Counted from the first letter of the stretch, positions 9,901 to 19,761 are shown. The stretch is DNA of 64,000 nt from Candidatus Scalindua japonica (GCF_002443295.1 NZ_BAOS01000013.1:186001-250000), one strand, 5' to 3'. Notes: generated by a model not told the origin, from the letters alone. A program made the numbers and translations.

Positions 9901-12884
9901 ATGTCTGAACTTAGATCTCCTGCATTTTTGAATAATGATATTGATTCATGATATTTCTCCTTTTCTTGATATGCAATAGCAAGATTGATATGGAACATAA
10001 CGTTTTCCGCGGTAAGCTTAAGTGCCCTATTACACAAATCTATTGCATCATCTGCCCTGCCCTGCCATAAACGCAAACTTGCTAATTTATAAGCAGGAAG
10101 ATATTCTGGATCTATCTCCAACACCCTTTCAAGTAAGTCTGCTGCGTCATCAATTCTACCATCACCTTCATATAGGTTCGCCAGAATTGTATTTGCCTCC
10201 AGGTTAATTGGATTAAAAGAGATCAGGATCTCAAGTGTATTAATGGCATCATTATTCCTCCCTGTTACTACATATGCTTTGGCAAGATTCAAATGTGTAT
10301 CTGCTTTATTTTGGTTTTTCCCAATGGCCTTTGCAAACTGTTCAATCCCCTTATCAAAGTTCCCTTGCCTTACATAAGCAAGCCCAAGGATATCATATAC
10401 CTTTAACTCTTCTGGGTCTGTTCGAATAATCTGTTCACACTCTTTGATACACTTGCTTAACTGCCCTGACGCAAGACTTAAATGTGCCATATAGATCTTA
10501 CCAATTAAAGGATCTAGCTTGATAATCTTTTTAAATATCAATTCGGCATCTTCAAAATCCTCTAATTTCATATATGATTTACCGATAAGGCACATTACCT
10601 CCAAATTATCTGACTCAATATCAAGAATGTTTTTAGCCAACCTGATTGCTTCTCTATACCAGCCACTCCTGAAAAGTAATTTTGCCAGGCCTATTTGGGC
10701 TGGAATAAATCCAGGTGCGAGATCTAATGTAGTAGTAAATTCAGCCTTGGCCTTTTTTATATTACCACTCTCCATTAGTGCAATAGCCAGTATATAATGA
10801 GCCTGTGCTGACCCTGGTAACCTATCGGTCACTTTTTTTAATAAGGCTACAGCATTTGTATACTCTTTTCTCTCAAACGCCTCGCTACCTTTTAAGAAAT
10901 AGTCAGCCGCCTTATCAAAGTCACCATTTGCTGTATGTATATTTGCCATGAGGATATTGAGGAAAGGTTTTAACTGCTTTTGTTTGCCTGCCTCTTGGCA
11001 GGATAATATTGATTGGGTGTATTCTCCCTTATCCTGGTGAGCGACTGCAAGATTGATGTGAAAATCAGCATCTTCTGGTGCAAGCTTTAGAGCCCTATTA
11101 CAAATATCTACGGCCTCATCTGCCATGCCATTTAATAAATATAGACCAGCCACTTTATAACCCGGAAGATATTCAGGTTCTATTGCCATCACATTTACAA
11201 GTATGTTAATGGCTTTATCAATATTACCCTCTTTTTCATATAAACTTGTAAGTAACGTATTTGCCTGCAGGTTATTCGGGTCAAAAGATATCAGATCCTC
11301 AAGCGTCTTTATTGCATCCTTATTCCTTCCTGTTACTATATATGCCCGGGTAAGATTGAGGTGTGCATCTACCATACGTTGGTTTTTTTCAATTGCCTTT
11401 TCAAACTGCTTGATACACTCCTCAAAGTTCCCTTCTCTTAAATAAGCAAGGCCAAGGATATCATAGGCTCTAGCCTCATCTGGATTTGACTTAATAATCT
11501 CTTCACATTGGCGAATACACTTCCCTAATTGACCAGTTGCGAGACTAAAACCTGCCATTTTTATATTTCCAATAGATGGTTTTAACTCAAGAATCTTCTG
11601 AAACACTGCTTCTGCACTTTTAAAATCTCTTAAGTTTACATATGTGTTCCCAAGAATCTGCATTATATTCAAATTTTCAGGTTCCATTGCAAGTACATCT
11701 TTGCTCAACCTGACTATTTCATTATAATTGCCTTCTTTTTCCAAAAGCCTCATAAGACCTATTTGAGCAGGAATGAATTCTGGAGAAAGGCCTATTGTCG
11801 TCTTGAATTCAAATCTTGCCTCTTCTAATTGCCTGTTTTCAATTAAGGCAAGGGCCAAAACATAATGAGGCTGTATAAAATCTGGTATCTTCTCTGTTAC
11901 CTCCTTTAACGAAACTATAGCGTTTTTATAATCTTTTCTTTGAAACAGTACACAACCCTCTATAAAATTAGCTAAAGGAGGTAAAATGACAGGGCTTAAT
12001 TTACGTACTTTTTGAACCTCATTAAATGCCTCATCATATTTTGACAATTTCAAGTAGAAAAGACCAAGTTGAGTGTGAACAGCTAAATCATCTGGCTTTT
12101 TCTTTAAAATGCGGGTCAGGCACTCAACTGCCTTATCAAGTTCTCCCTGCTTCTCATAAATCAGGGACAAAAGCATCCGGGCTTCATAATTATCATGATC
12201 AATTTCTGACAAAATGAGATTACAGTGTCTTTCTGCCAAGTCAATTTTGTCTCTCTGAGCATACAACCTGGCAATTGCTATATGTGCAGTTAATAACTTA
12301 TCATCAAGTTTAAGGGCTTCTTCATAATTTATTATTGCATCTTCAATCAAACCCTGTTCAGTGTGAATCTGCCCCAGACAAGTATATGCATTTTGATAAT
12401 TGGGATTTCTCTCAATCTCAGCCCTGCATATATCTTCTGCCTCCAAAAGTTTTTCGAGGACCAGAGACTCTGCCTTGCCGAGCCTTCTCAATTCAATTGC
12501 TTTAGATAAACTTATGTTTGCAAGTAGAATGTGTGCATCTGAGAAATCAGGTTTGATCTTGAGTGCCGTTTCCAGTTTTGCAATTGCCTTTTCATAATCC
12601 TCTAAATTTGAATATGAAACGGCCATGTAATAGTGAATATTAGCGTTCCTTGGATTCTTTGCTAACTCCTTTTCAAATATCTCTAAAGCTTCCCTATTCC
12701 TTTGAACTTTTGCAAATACAAGTCCTTGTTCAAGATCTCGCTTTTTCCAGACATCTTTACCTATATAAACGTAAAAGGCAGCAAATAGAATACATATAAT
12801 TACTATGATTGGAGTAGCAACAAATATGAGCCAGAATTTCCATCTTTTACCTTTGTTACTTTGAAATTTTTGAGAATCATTCAT
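6990..12884 (-). CDS. Giant membrane-anchored TPR protein (1964 aa)
   Basis: The N-terminus is basic, followed by one transmembrane helix at about residues 16-38 and then almost continuous tetratricopeptide repeats to the end (many copies of the A..Y..A..LDP pattern). The bulk is therefore expected to be a superhelical scaffold outside the cytoplasmic membrane. It follows the exosortase gene on the same strand and precedes the PEP-CTERM gene. Large TPR proteins are known companions of exosortase/EPS systems, but this one is about twice as long as the usual PEP-CTERM-associated TPR lipoprotein and has no lipobox. Much of the length comes from internal tandem duplications of multi-TPR blocks (see the repeat entries). 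A role in assembling or docking export and polysaccharide machinery is inferred. Confidence 0.88.
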   Translation of the reverse strand: MNDSQKFQSNKGKRWKFWLIFVATPIIVIICILFAAFYVYIGKDVWKKRDLEQGLVFAKVQRNREALEIFEKELAKNPRNANIHYYMAVSYSNLEDYEKAIAKLETALKIKPDFSDAHILLANISLSKAIELRRLGKAESLVLEKLLEAEDICRAEIERNPNYQNAYTCLGQIHTEQGLIEDAIINYEEALKLDDKLLTAHIAIARLYAQRDKIDLAERHCNLILSEIDHDNYEARMLLSLIYEKQGELDKAVECLTRILKKKPDDLAVHTQLGLFYLKLSKYDEAFNEVQKVRKLSPVILPPLANFIEGCVLFQRKDYKNAIVSLKEVTEKIPDFIQPHYVLALALIENRQLEEARFEFKTTIGLSPEFIPAQIGLMRLLEKEGNYNEIVRLSKDVLAMEPENLNIMQILGNTYVNLRDFKSAEAVFQKILELKPSIGNIKMAGFSLATGQLGKCIRQCEEIIKSNPDEARAYDILGLAYLREGNFEECIKQFEKAIEKNQRMVDAHLNLTRAYIVTGRNKDAIKTLEDLISFDPNNLQANTLLTSLYEKEGNIDKAINILVNVMAIEPEYLPGYKVAGLYLLNGMADEAVDICNRALKLAPEDADFHINLAVAHQDKGEYTQSILSCQEAGKQKQLKPFLNILMANIHTANGDFDKAADYFLKGSEAFERKEYTNAVALLKKVTDRLPGSAQAHYILAIALMESGNIKKAKAEFTTTLDLAPGFIPAQIGLAKLLFRSGWYREAIRLAKNILDIESDNLEVMCLIGKSYMKLEDFEDAELIFKKIIKLDPLIGKIYMAHLSLASGQLSKCIKECEQIIRTDPEELKVYDILGLAYVRQGNFDKGIEQFAKAIGKNQNKADTHLNLAKAYVVTGRNNDAINTLEILISFNPINLEANTILANLYEGDGRIDDAADLLERVLEIDPEYLPAYKLASLRLWQGRADDAIDLCNRALKLTAENVMFHINLAIAYQEKEKYHESISLFKNAGDLSSDIPLFDMFMTNIYVSNDDFYKARKQVESSLIFNDEEKKEYLKLVDLCQKNKKDSKKVTLNLNKALAAKQMCNFDLAISESKKALAIFPQTLIPEMLIEHGEEEAVSIYQRLAGKDDESISVRLSLANQLFKKGSIHETAKITEETMELYPEDLSSYNLLEELFIRDTKDTKHKDSTHGYYDMVRLKFTNEQVESLSMFNDAEKKEYLGLIEICKDNEKKGKQVTLSINKYIVAIQSGYFSLAIKECEKAAKILPDNLVPKIFLASTYLSANKKEEAIKVYNEIIERKPEYVSQDMGKAYLAAQKEEDAISTYQNLADLDNNSVSTRLILAGLLFKKNSVEDAVKLVDEAIQLSPENLRAHNLLGELNLASTRYENAEMAFSKMLELDVNTFEGHYNMARLKFAQNEIDECIRYCKKSLEIKPAEIRVLTVLGAAYLRKGMLSNAVLVFNKIIDINSKFVPAHLNIANIKLQLNQPEIALPHYKTALRIDPQNNVARLGLGSAYALIGKHKEAIVEFETLNKTEPENVAVYFNMIKSYLAMDQDDKAHDALVKVLELDPENQTASLLMSKVYVKNEEISKAIEQLSFVLQHNPESSDAYGLGILYLDRGEYENSISTYKQGINNFPNNVFFLCSLSIAHLMNEDYDGAIDACSKAINIQPGGIIPNLCMIIISLSKDDFEGARRHISNESLRLNNMQKESLMGLINFSENNKLTSKIVYHLGRSIAYANSKWLNRVLKEHDKISEIAITDASLYQILADILVWSGGVDEAIEIYKRALEMAPDSPSVYYQLANIYARNARNDEAETLYKKLISIDPDNVIAHLKLAMILQSNGLINEAVKEYEMVIKLEPSSIFAHNNLAYLYATKLQGKIDYAMKFAKDARELAPKNANILDTYGWICYLNGEYDKSIAELKNAVKISPRNPTMRYHLGVVYYKTGLELLALKELEYALRLSSNFPEAEKTGKLIEKISFY
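8820..9815 (-). repeat. Two tandem 498-bp (166-aa) blocks inside the giant TPR gene
   Basis: FNDEEKKEYL at residue 1025 recurs as FNDAEKKEYL at residue 1191, an offset of exactly 166 residues. The following VTLNLNK/VTLSINK and SVRLSLANQLFKK/STRLILAGLLFKK segments keep register. A third, more diverged version of the block start occurs near residue 1690 (LNNMQKESLMGLINF). Confidence 0.75.
9816..11951 (-). repeat. Two tandem 1068-bp (356-aa) TPR blocks inside the giant TPR gene
   Basis: Residues about 312-667 and 668-1023 are clearly the same block repeated. For example, NAIVSLKEV at residue 321 and NAVALLKKV at residue 677 are exactly 356 residues apart. Shared landmarks occur in the same order: IPAQIGL, LATGQL/LASGQL, YDILGLAY, AYIVTGRN/AYVVTGRN, DICNRALKL. 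Each block holds about ten TPRs, so the repeat is at block level and not merely generic TPR similarity. Confidence 0.85.
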
Positions 12885-13000
12885 AAAAATAAATCTCCTG
12901 TAAGAATTACTTAATTTCCATTATGATTTGAATGTAAATAATAAAAAAACATAGTCGGATACAAAGTCAATATCACTATAAACCTCAACCATAAATCCAT

Positions 13001-13885
13001 CTAAACTGTAATACTCTCTATTTTAGATTGCCTTCTCTCAGATTTTCTCAGGAACCAGACCACTGGAAATAACAATGCAAGGGCAATAACAAAAAATGGT
13101 ATCCCTCCTCTGCTATGGAGAAGACTGTCAGTTAAGTATGTCTTATCCACATAACATCCTAACACACTGAGAACCGCAATTCTTAGCCCATTTTTAAGTA
13201 TTGCGATTGGAAAAACTGACAGAAGTACGACAATTTTCCTCCATCCACTCGATATATAAAGATGGCCTGAGAGCAAGGCCGCAACAAAGAGGGCTGTGGC
13301 AGATGTGACCCCACTGCACTGTTTGGCCACTTCAATACTTACACCTGATAATTGAAAAGTGAAGCCATCCCGAGAATACGGAATACCCGTTAACATTAAA
13401 TAAAAATGAAATACCTCAACAGATCCCTTTTGTAATAGAGAAATAACCATATCTTTTAAAAATATGGGGAACGGCATCATGAAAACGAGAATCAATAATG
13501 GCAAAAACATAGTTTTAAATGATTCAATACCATAGAAAAGAACAATACCTCCAAACCAGAAAATAAAAGCAGAAAATGTTAAAAGAGATGATAAATCTTT
13601 TTGATTAAGATTAATAATATGAAATTTTCCTAATATATAAAGAACAATACCAGCAGTTATAATAGCGCCACCATATACAAAAGAATAATGGACTCCCGAA
13701 AAAATTTCTTTTCTTTTTGTATATATCATATAACCGCTCATCAAAGGAATAAATATAATGTAAGAGGTGATTTGAAATAAAGAAGACACTATGCTCATAA
13801 GTGGCATATAAAAGATTATGAATGTAACGATAGAGAACAAGAAAAATAATATATTTCTTGAAAATATTTGTCTTTTTAAATCCAT
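13001..13885 (-). CDS. xrt: Exosortase
   Basis: The protein has 294 residues and about eight hydrophobic helices. The exosortase catalytic triad is present: Cys190 in KQCSGV, Arg235 in KNGLRIAVL and His257 in LLHSRGG. Exosortases are transpeptidase-like membrane proteins that cut PEP-CTERM tails during surface display. The gene is first of a minus-strand run: 116 bp to the giant TPR gene, then the PEP-CTERM protein. The EpsI-type C-terminal domain seen in some exosortases is not present; the length fits the core enzyme. I cannot assign the XrtA-type subfamily from sequence alone. Confidence 0.93.
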   Translation of the reverse strand: MDLKRQIFSRNILFFLFSIVTFIIFYMPLMSIVSSLFQITSYIIFIPLMSGYMIYTKRKEIFSGVHYSFVYGGAIITAGIVLYILGKFHIINLNQKDLSSLLTFSAFIFWFGGIVLFYGIESFKTMFLPLLILVFMMPFPIFLKDMVISLLQKGSVEVFHFYLMLTGIPYSRDGFTFQLSGVSIEVAKQCSGVTSATALFVAALLSGHLYISSGWRKIVVLLSVFPIAILKNGLRIAVLSVLGCYVDKTYLTDSLLHSRGGIPFFVIALALLFPVVWFLRKSERRQSKIESITV

Positions 13886-14314
13886 AATAATCAGTATGCT
13901 TTTATAACCTTAATTGAGCGATTTATGTAGCTGCATCCTTTATGTTGCGTAACTTAGCAGAAACTTAACAATCAAATACCAACTAACGATCATCAAGCTA
14001 AAAAAATTGTATATCAGGATTCCTCACTACATTTCATAAGATATGCAGATGATAAAGGAATATTAAATCTATAGCAAAACCTTAAAAAGAGCCACAAATA
14101 GATATGCGCTATCTAATGTTAGACAACATTATTGTTAGCTACAATAAACACCGCAATACATTTTGTCAAGTTGATTTTCTTGTTTTATTTACTAAAGAGC
14201 CTCCACATAAACTTACAAAGATGTGGGCAGTAAATATGTTATAATTAACCCTAATTACGATGGAAGGAGGACTATCTTCTTTTTTATTTTAATAAATTTT
14301 TTTCTATTCTTCAA
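13886..14314. other. Intergenic region, no gene seen
   Basis: This AT-rich stretch lies between the SGNH hydrolase and exosortase genes, both on the minus strand. No convincing open frame or RNA was found. It presumably contains the exosortase promoter. Confidence 0.5.
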
Positions 14315-15421
14315 TCACGGCAAAATAGGCAATAAAATATCCGAAACAACCCGGTGTCCTTCTGCTGTAAGATGTCCTTCGTGTGAATAAAACCATTTAC
14401 CGGGTTCCATCTTGTACCTTTCACATAAACGTGTTGCAAGATCAATTACATCCACATTCATCTTTCCTTTACTCTCCACAATTATTTCACGTAAGTAGTC
14501 CTGAAATTGTGATGAGACCGAATTTGGACGTTCAATATAAGACCTTCCCGGCATTAAGATCAAACTTAACTTAACTTTGTTTTCAGTACATTCATCATGT
14601 ATTTTATCTACTAGAGCTAAAAAAAGATTGATAGCATGATTAAATCTGCCTTTAAATTGTTCAGAATAATCTGGTATCCTGGAAAAATTCATTTTTAGTA
14701 GCCGAAACAATTCAATTTTATCCACGATGCGAGAGATCAAACTATTAGCATTATAGCCTTCACCCAAGACTACATTTGTCAGATTTTTTTTATATTGCTC
14801 CGCCGGTTTAAGTACCATGGGAACTGGTGTATTTCTTAGTATGAGTTCATCAGATATTAATTCATAAAATGGCTTCCCGCGATTTGCCTGTAATGGAAAG
14901 GGAAGTTCATTGTCGAATAAATCATTTCCAAGGTAGACTACCAACAGAACAACATCAGGTGAGAATTTTAAAATCCTTTTTTTGATTAATAAATACTCCT
15001 GGTCAGTACTATAACCGGGAATACCATAATTAAGATAAAAATTATCATTTACATCTCGCGAATTAAGTAGCTGAATAAAGGTTTCACTATCGTTCACACC
15101 AAAGGAAAACGTAAAGCTGTCACCAACGAAAGCGTAAGTAAGACCAGTCTGTTCCTTTCTCTTTTTAGAACCAGTACGAAATCCCAGTGAATTGATTGAG
15201 TAGCTTACATCATAGTCATAGTGTTTATGTCGGCCATTCCAGTTTGGGTCTAACTTCCAGCCCAGATCTTTGTCATAAACCATCATACCATAATCAAGAT
15301 GATCACTATTCTCAATATGGTGCCTTTTAAATCTGAGGATCATTTCACTAACTACAAGCACAACAAAAAAACTAAAAAGCGTGATTATAGTTACAAAAAT
15401 AACTAATTTGATTTTTGACAA
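14315..15421 (-). CDS. Membrane-anchored SGNH-hydrolase family protein
   Basis: This protein has 368 residues and an N-terminal membrane anchor (about residues 5-28). SGNH family blocks are present: GDSF (nucleophile Ser) in FVGDSFTFSFG, a Gly block in NYGIPGYSTDQ, the GND motif in VVYLGNDLFD, and a C-terminal block with His in SHEGHLTAEGH. Such enzymes are O-acyl esterases or transferases acting on lipids or polysaccharides. Its position upstream of the exosortase module suggests a role in modifying extracellular polysaccharide; this is inference. A short gap and the shared strand make co-regulation possible but not certain. Confidence 0.82.
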   Translation of the reverse strand: MSKIKLVIFVTIITLFSFFVVLVVSEMILRFKRHHIENSDHLDYGMMVYDKDLGWKLDPNWNGRHKHYDYDVSYSINSLGFRTGSKKRKEQTGLTYAFVGDSFTFSFGVNDSETFIQLLNSRDVNDNFYLNYGIPGYSTDQEYLLIKKRILKFSPDVVLLVVYLGNDLFDNELPFPLQANRGKPFYELISDELILRNTPVPMVLKPAEQYKKNLTNVVLGEGYNANSLISRIVDKIELFRLLKMNFSRIPDYSEQFKGRFNHAINLFLALVDKIHDECTENKVKLSLILMPGRSYIERPNSVSSQFQDYLREIIVESKGKMNVDVIDLATRLCERYKMEPGKWFYSHEGHLTAEGHRVVSDILLPILP

Positions 15422-15965
15422 CTCTTTTAACTTCCTCCGCCTGAAAAATGTATTTTATTTTATTTGTAACACCTTTAAAGTTAGAATTTAGTTGTGACGT
15501 ATTTGAAGCTCTCTGTATTGATTCGGCGATCTCTGGAGCAGCTGTAGCAAGTATTAAAAAGCACTATACAGTTGAAACCTATTATACTTATTGCGCTATC
15601 TTTCAATCAATACATTTACTTCAAAAAAATCCATAAATATTATTGTCAATGACCACCGGCATACAGGTAGGCTGTGTCACAATTGAAATTTATATTCCCG
15701 CCCATCTTCAAGCAAAGAAAAAACCGCACATAATCTGGTGGTTAGCTTTATGTGTTCGTTAACTGTTTCTTGACACTTGAATCGCATTAATAATATTTCT
15801 TGTCGTAGTTATTGTTTTAATTCCAGGCACATCAAATGGCGATTTTGATAACTTCTTTGAAACTGCTGAAAAAAACAGCACCATCTCTTTGCCGGATTAA
15901 AACTTCTTCTCTTTTTGCAATCTTCAAGAGTTAACTGGATTTATTCGTTAGCTACCCGCTATTCA
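15422..15965. other. Intergenic region, no gene seen
   Basis: The stretch lies between catalase (ends at 15966) and the SGNH hydrolase start. A 62-codon plus-strand frame (15448-15636) has no ribosome site or family features and is not accepted as a gene. Confidence 0.45.
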
Positions 15966-17414
15966 TTATTCGGGAGAAATGCCCAAAGCATCAGCCATAC
16001 CCTTTCCATATGCCGGATCGGCTTTCATGCAGTTGCCGATATGGCGGAGCTTAATCTCCTTGGGGGCATCTCCCATAGCACAAGCTGTGTTACCAAAGAG
16101 TGTTTCCTGTTGTTCAGGGCTCATTAATCGAAAAAGTAAACCAGGCTGGGTGTAATAATCGTCTTCATCACGATGATTCCAATGATCAGCTGCCCCGTCC
16201 AGGCTGAGAGGAGGTTCTGAAAACTCCGGTTGCTGTCCCCACTCACCGTAACTGTTAGGCTCATAGCCGAGCGTGCTGCCGTGGTTACCGTCAACTCGCA
16301 TTGCACCATCGCGGTGGTAGCTGTTAAAGGGACAGCGTGACGCGTTAACCGGAATAAGGTGGTGGTTCACACCAAGCCGATAACGCTGCGCATCAGCGTA
16401 TGCAAACAGCCTTCCCTGTAGCATCCTGTCAGGTGAAAAACCGATACCTGGCACAATGTTTGCCGGATTGAAAGCTGACTGCTCGACTTCTGCAAAATAA
16501 TTTTCCGGGTTTCGATTCAGCTCTAAAACACCTACCTCAATCAAAGGATAATCTTTATGAGGCCAAACTTTAGTCAGATCGAATGGATTAAAATTACATT
16601 TATTTGCTTCATCCTCAGGCATTACCTGGATTCTTATATCCCATTTAGGATATTCACTATTATCAATACTTTCCAGTAAATCACGCTGATGGCTTTCTCT
16701 ATCCTTCGCTATTATTGCTTCAGCTTCCTGGTTAGTTAAACATTTAATTCCCTGTTGCGTCTTAAAATGAAACTTAACCCAGACACGTTCGTTTTTATCA
16801 TTGATAAGACTGAATGTATGACTGCCATAACCATTCATATGCCGATACGAGTATGGAATGCCACGCTCACTCATGGTTATGGTAATCTGATGTAGCGCCT
16901 CAGGCAGCAATGTCCAGAAGTCCCAGTTATTGTGAGAGCTTCGCATGTTTGTGCGGGGGTCACGCTTCACTGCGTGATTAAGGTCAGGGAACTTGAGAGG
17001 ATCGCGTAGAAAAAAGACTGGTGTGTTATTACCAACCAGATCCCAGTTACCCTCCTCGGTGTAGAACTTAATAGCAAAGCCCCTGATGTCGCGTTCAGCA
17101 TCGGCAGCGCCACGTTCACCGGCCACTGTGGAGAAACGTACAAAAAGCTCAGTCTTCTTGCCTATTTCTGAGAAAATTTTTGCCCTGGTGTAGCGGGTAA
17201 TGTCGTGAGTGACGGTGAAGATTCCATACGCCCCGGAACCCTTGGCATGCATACGCCTCTCAGGGATAATCTCTCGATCAAAGTGCGCAAGTTTCTCCAG
17301 AAACCAGACATCTTGCAGCAACTGAGGACCATGAGGTCCTGCAGTCATCACGTTCTGATTATCAGGTACGGGAGCACCAGCATTGGTGGTCAACTTCTCC
17401 TTGTCATCTTTCAT
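15966..17414 (-). CDS. katA: Monofunctional heme catalase
   Basis: This 482-residue protein is the size of a small-subunit (clade 3) catalase. It removes hydrogen peroxide. The distal His is at residue 56 in [12 protein letters not shown], with the downstream [14 protein letters not shown] block and distal Asn region (NNTPVFF). The proximal heme ligand Tyr is in [15 protein letters not shown] strong AGGAGG ribosome site lies just upstream (about 17420). The coding sequence is GC-richer than the flanking TPR and island genes, like the nqr block next to it. It is probably its own transcription unit, with a 500-bp gap upstream. Confidence 0.96.
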   Translation of the reverse strand: MKDDKEKLTTNAGAPVPDNQNVMTAGPHGPQLLQDVWFLEKLAHFDREIIPERRMHAKGSGAYGIFTVTHDITRYTRAKIFSEIGKKTELFVRFSTVAGERGAADAERDIRGFAIKFYTEEGNWDLVGNNTPVFFLRDPLKFPDLNHAVKRDPRTNMRSSHNNWDFWTLLPEALHQITITMSERGIPYSYRHMNGYGSHTFSLINDKNERVWVKFHFKTQQGIKCLTNQEAEAIIAKDRESHQRDLLESIDNSEYPKWDIRIQVMPEDEANKCNFNPFDLTKVWPHKDYPLIEVGVLELNRNPENYFAEVEQSAFNPANIVPGIGFSPDRMLQGRLFAYADAQRYRLGVNHHLIPVNASRCPFNSYHRDGAMRVDGNHGSTLGYEPNSYGEWGQQPEFSEPPLSLDGAADHWNHRDEDDYYTQPGLLFRLMSPEQQETLFGNTACAMGDAPKEIKLRHIGNCMKADPAYGKGMADALGISPE

Positions 17415-17929
17415 GGTTTTCCTCCTATTAGATTTTTGTGCAGCGAACGTCTGAAGTGAGGTACGCTATTTGGCAAAAAACAATAAATAAAATACATCTT
17501 GGTGAATACATATTTCACAAAAATATCTCAGAAACCCTAAACTCTCCTGGTCAGTATAAATTCTTGTGAAATCACCTTTTAATAATCTCTCTTGATATTC
17601 CGTGTAAAGTGGTACCGAAAGTAAAGTTTGAAATTTATGAACAGGCAATCGCCAAATTGTTTTATATGAAGCTCCTCGTTTTGATCGTAGAGATGAATAA
17701 ATAACATTAGTATATGTGTTTTATCCGCTTAATTTTGCACTGGCAAGGCGGTTTATACTGACCCCCCTGCTTTAAGAAACAATTTATCAAATATTTCACC
17801 GTTATTTGCAGACTCAAGGGAATTCCATATCTGCTTTGAAATCTTTCCTATCATTTGCAGAGTTTACATAGCGCTGGGAACGATTAAAATCTTCGCCACA
17901 TCCGTATACTACCTAGCCCCGACATCTGA
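17415..17929. other. Intergenic region with a possible 33-codon remnant
   Basis: It contains no convincing full gene. A minus-strand frame at 17753-17854 reads MIGKISKQIWNSLES and looks like the tail of a decayed gene, but it lacks a recognisable family. The catalase promoter should lie near 17430-17600. Confidence 0.35.
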
Positions 17930-18982
17930 TTACCCCACCAGGCAACCCTTCCAGTCATCAGAGCGGAGTTCAGCTCCACTTTTATCTATAATAAACCCCT
18001 CAATACCGGATGTTCTTTTTATAAATTCTGATCCCATTAGAGGTCCCATAACAAAGACAGCAGTTGCCAATGCATCGGCCTCCATTGCATTGCGGGCCCG
18101 GATACTGACAGATGCGGTTTCCCGGGCAGGCAACCCGGCAATAGGAGAAACGAGGTGATGAAAGAGCTTTTCTTGATCAAAGTAAACCTCATAGTTTCCC
18201 GAGGTTGCTATAGCTCCACTCTGGAGTGTGAGCACCTCTTTGTACTGGTCATCCCGCCAGGGATCCTGTATGGCGATCTGCCAGGGTTTATTGCCACCTT
18301 TGCCGCCGTAGGCAGCAATATCTCCACCGCCGTTAACGAAAGCGTGCTGGATGCCTTGCTGGCGAAGAACACTCATAGCACGGTCAATGATGTAGCCTTT
18401 GGCAATGCCGTCGAGAGTGACCCCCATGGAGCTTCTGGCAAACGAGACTGCCTTCTGGGAAAGCATCACGTGCCCGGTCCCGACTCTATCCAATGTTTCC
18501 CTCAAAACCTCTGGCGTAGGAGGTACTCCTTTTTCAGCAAAGCTTTTTTTATAAAGATCAACAATAGGCTTGACCGTAATATCGAATGTACCCTGGGTGA
18601 TAGCGTGGTAGTGGATCGAGGACCTCAGTACTTCCATCACCTCAGGAGGCACATCTGTGAGAGCGCCGTCTGCGTTAAGCTGGCTAATGTGTGAGTCGCT
18701 CTTATGACGGCTCATAATGGAGCTCAGCCGTTCAACTTCTGCAAAAGCGAGCCCCATGGCCTCCTCAGATTGCGCCCGGGACTCATGGACGACAATCATG
18801 GTGACGACGGTTCCCATAGCTAACCGGCTCGTGGAGACTCTGAACAGATGGCGATTGAATTTTGCGGCCTCACTGGGAAGGGGGATGGTGAGAGCGGCCA
18901 AACTGAGGCTCAGAGATCCAGAGAGGGCGAGAAACGTCCTCCGGCTGATTGTTTTAGTATTCTGGATCGAGTGCGGTTTCAT
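17930..18982 (-). CDS. apbE: FAD:protein FMN transferase (ApbE)
   Basis: This 350-residue protein has a twin-arginine type signal (SRRTFLALSG at residues 14-23), giving a periplasmic location. ApbE motifs are visible: an N-terminal AMGTVV block, TFDITVKP, TLDGIAKGYIID, VNGGGDIAAYG, and the metal-binding TSGNYE region followed by DALATAVFVMG. ApbE covalently attaches FMN to Thr in NqrB and NqrC, and the gene sits just downstream of the nqr operon as in many nqr loci. It is 209 bp from the CBS gene, so it may be the last gene of the operon or have its own promoter. Confidence 0.95.
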   Translation of the reverse strand: MKPHSIQNTKTISRRTFLALSGSLSLSLAALTIPLPSEAAKFNRHLFRVSTSRLAMGTVVTMIVVHESRAQSEEAMGLAFAEVERLSSIMSRHKSDSHISQLNADGALTDVPPEVMEVLRSSIHYHAITQGTFDITVKPIVDLYKKSFAEKGVPPTPEVLRETLDRVGTGHVMLSQKAVSFARSSMGVTLDGIAKGYIIDRAMSVLRQQGIQHAFVNGGGDIAAYGGKGGNKPWQIAIQDPWRDDQYKEVLTLQSGAIATSGNYEVYFDQEKLFHHLVSPIAGLPARETASVSIRARNAMEADALATAVFVMGPLMGSEFIKRTSGIEGFIIDKSGAELRSDDWKGCLVG

Positions 18983-19191
18983 GACTTGGTCTCCTTTCTA
19001 GTGCGAGGACTTAATTATGTCGTCGCACAGTTATCGATTCTTCCTTGGAGACCGTTGAAAGACTTTGTACTCATAAGTTTCCGATCTCCAACCTTCTGTT
19101 TAAGTGTTACACTGATATTCTGCAATAGTATCTTAATTATTCTTAAGGCAGCTCGAAAGATTCAGATGGATTGTCAGCTTTTCGCTTCGTA

Positions 19192-19761
19192 TCATCTGAG
19201 CTTTTCACTCTCCTGTCGTCCTTTATCAAGTGCACTGATATATAAAATCACCTGTTTTGCATCGGGGATTTTGGCCGTGATTTCAAAGAATGTGCGAATG
19301 ATGTCTTTGCGGGCGATAATGCCGACAACTTTTCCATCGCGCAGAACCGGCAGGCTGAGGATCAGTTGATTGCTTTCGACAAATTTTGAAACGGCTGTCA
19401 TAAAGGGAGCATCTTCTGTGATCGTGAGGGTATTCTTTTCCGGTTCCAGATAATCACCCACATTAAGCGGCAACGGCACTTCATTATAAATTACGTCCAT
19501 CAGGCCAACCATACATCCCTGCTGTGAAAACATACCGACGAAGTTACCGTCAGAGTCAACCACCGGGGCGGAAAAGACATGTTTCTTCTTCAATTTTTTA
19601 GCCGCGTCACGAATAGTCATATCAGGGGTTAAAATCAGCAATCTTTTGGTCATGATATCTCTTACATGCGGTACCTTCCCCATCATATGCTGCGATTCAG
19701 TAGTTGTTATCGTATGCGACTTTTTTATAGGATTATTCTTATCTTTTGGTATTTTTAGCAT
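19192..19761 (-). CDS. CBS-domain pair protein
   Basis: This 189-residue protein has two CBS motifs: VRDIMTKRLLILTPDMTIRD onward (about residues 32-90), and a second ending in VLRDGKVVGIIARKDIIRTF (about 100-165). CBS pairs bind adenine nucleotides and act as sensors. The start overlaps the NqrM-like gene by 7 bp, so the two are co-translated. A stand-alone CBS protein inside an nqr locus is not standard; it may tune the pump to energy charge, which is inference. Confidence 0.88.
   Translation of the reverse strand: MLKIPKDKNNPIKKSHTITTTESQHMMGKVPHVRDIMTKRLLILTPDMTIRDAAKKLKKKHVFSAPVVDSDGNFVGMFSQQGCMVGLMDVIYNEVPLPLNVGDYLEPEKNTLTITEDAPFMTAVSKFVESNQLILSLPVLRDGKVVGIIARKDIIRTFFEITAKIPDAKQVILYISALDKGRQESEKLR

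Noticed and set aside
15448-15636. 62-aa plus-strand frame between SGNH hydrolase and catalase
   Set aside because: No ribosome site, no family, and it lies in non-coding DNA between two minus-strand genes.
18155-18694. 179-aa plus-strand frame opposite apbE
   Set aside because: ApbE on the minus strand is unambiguous; the opposite frame has no recognisable features.
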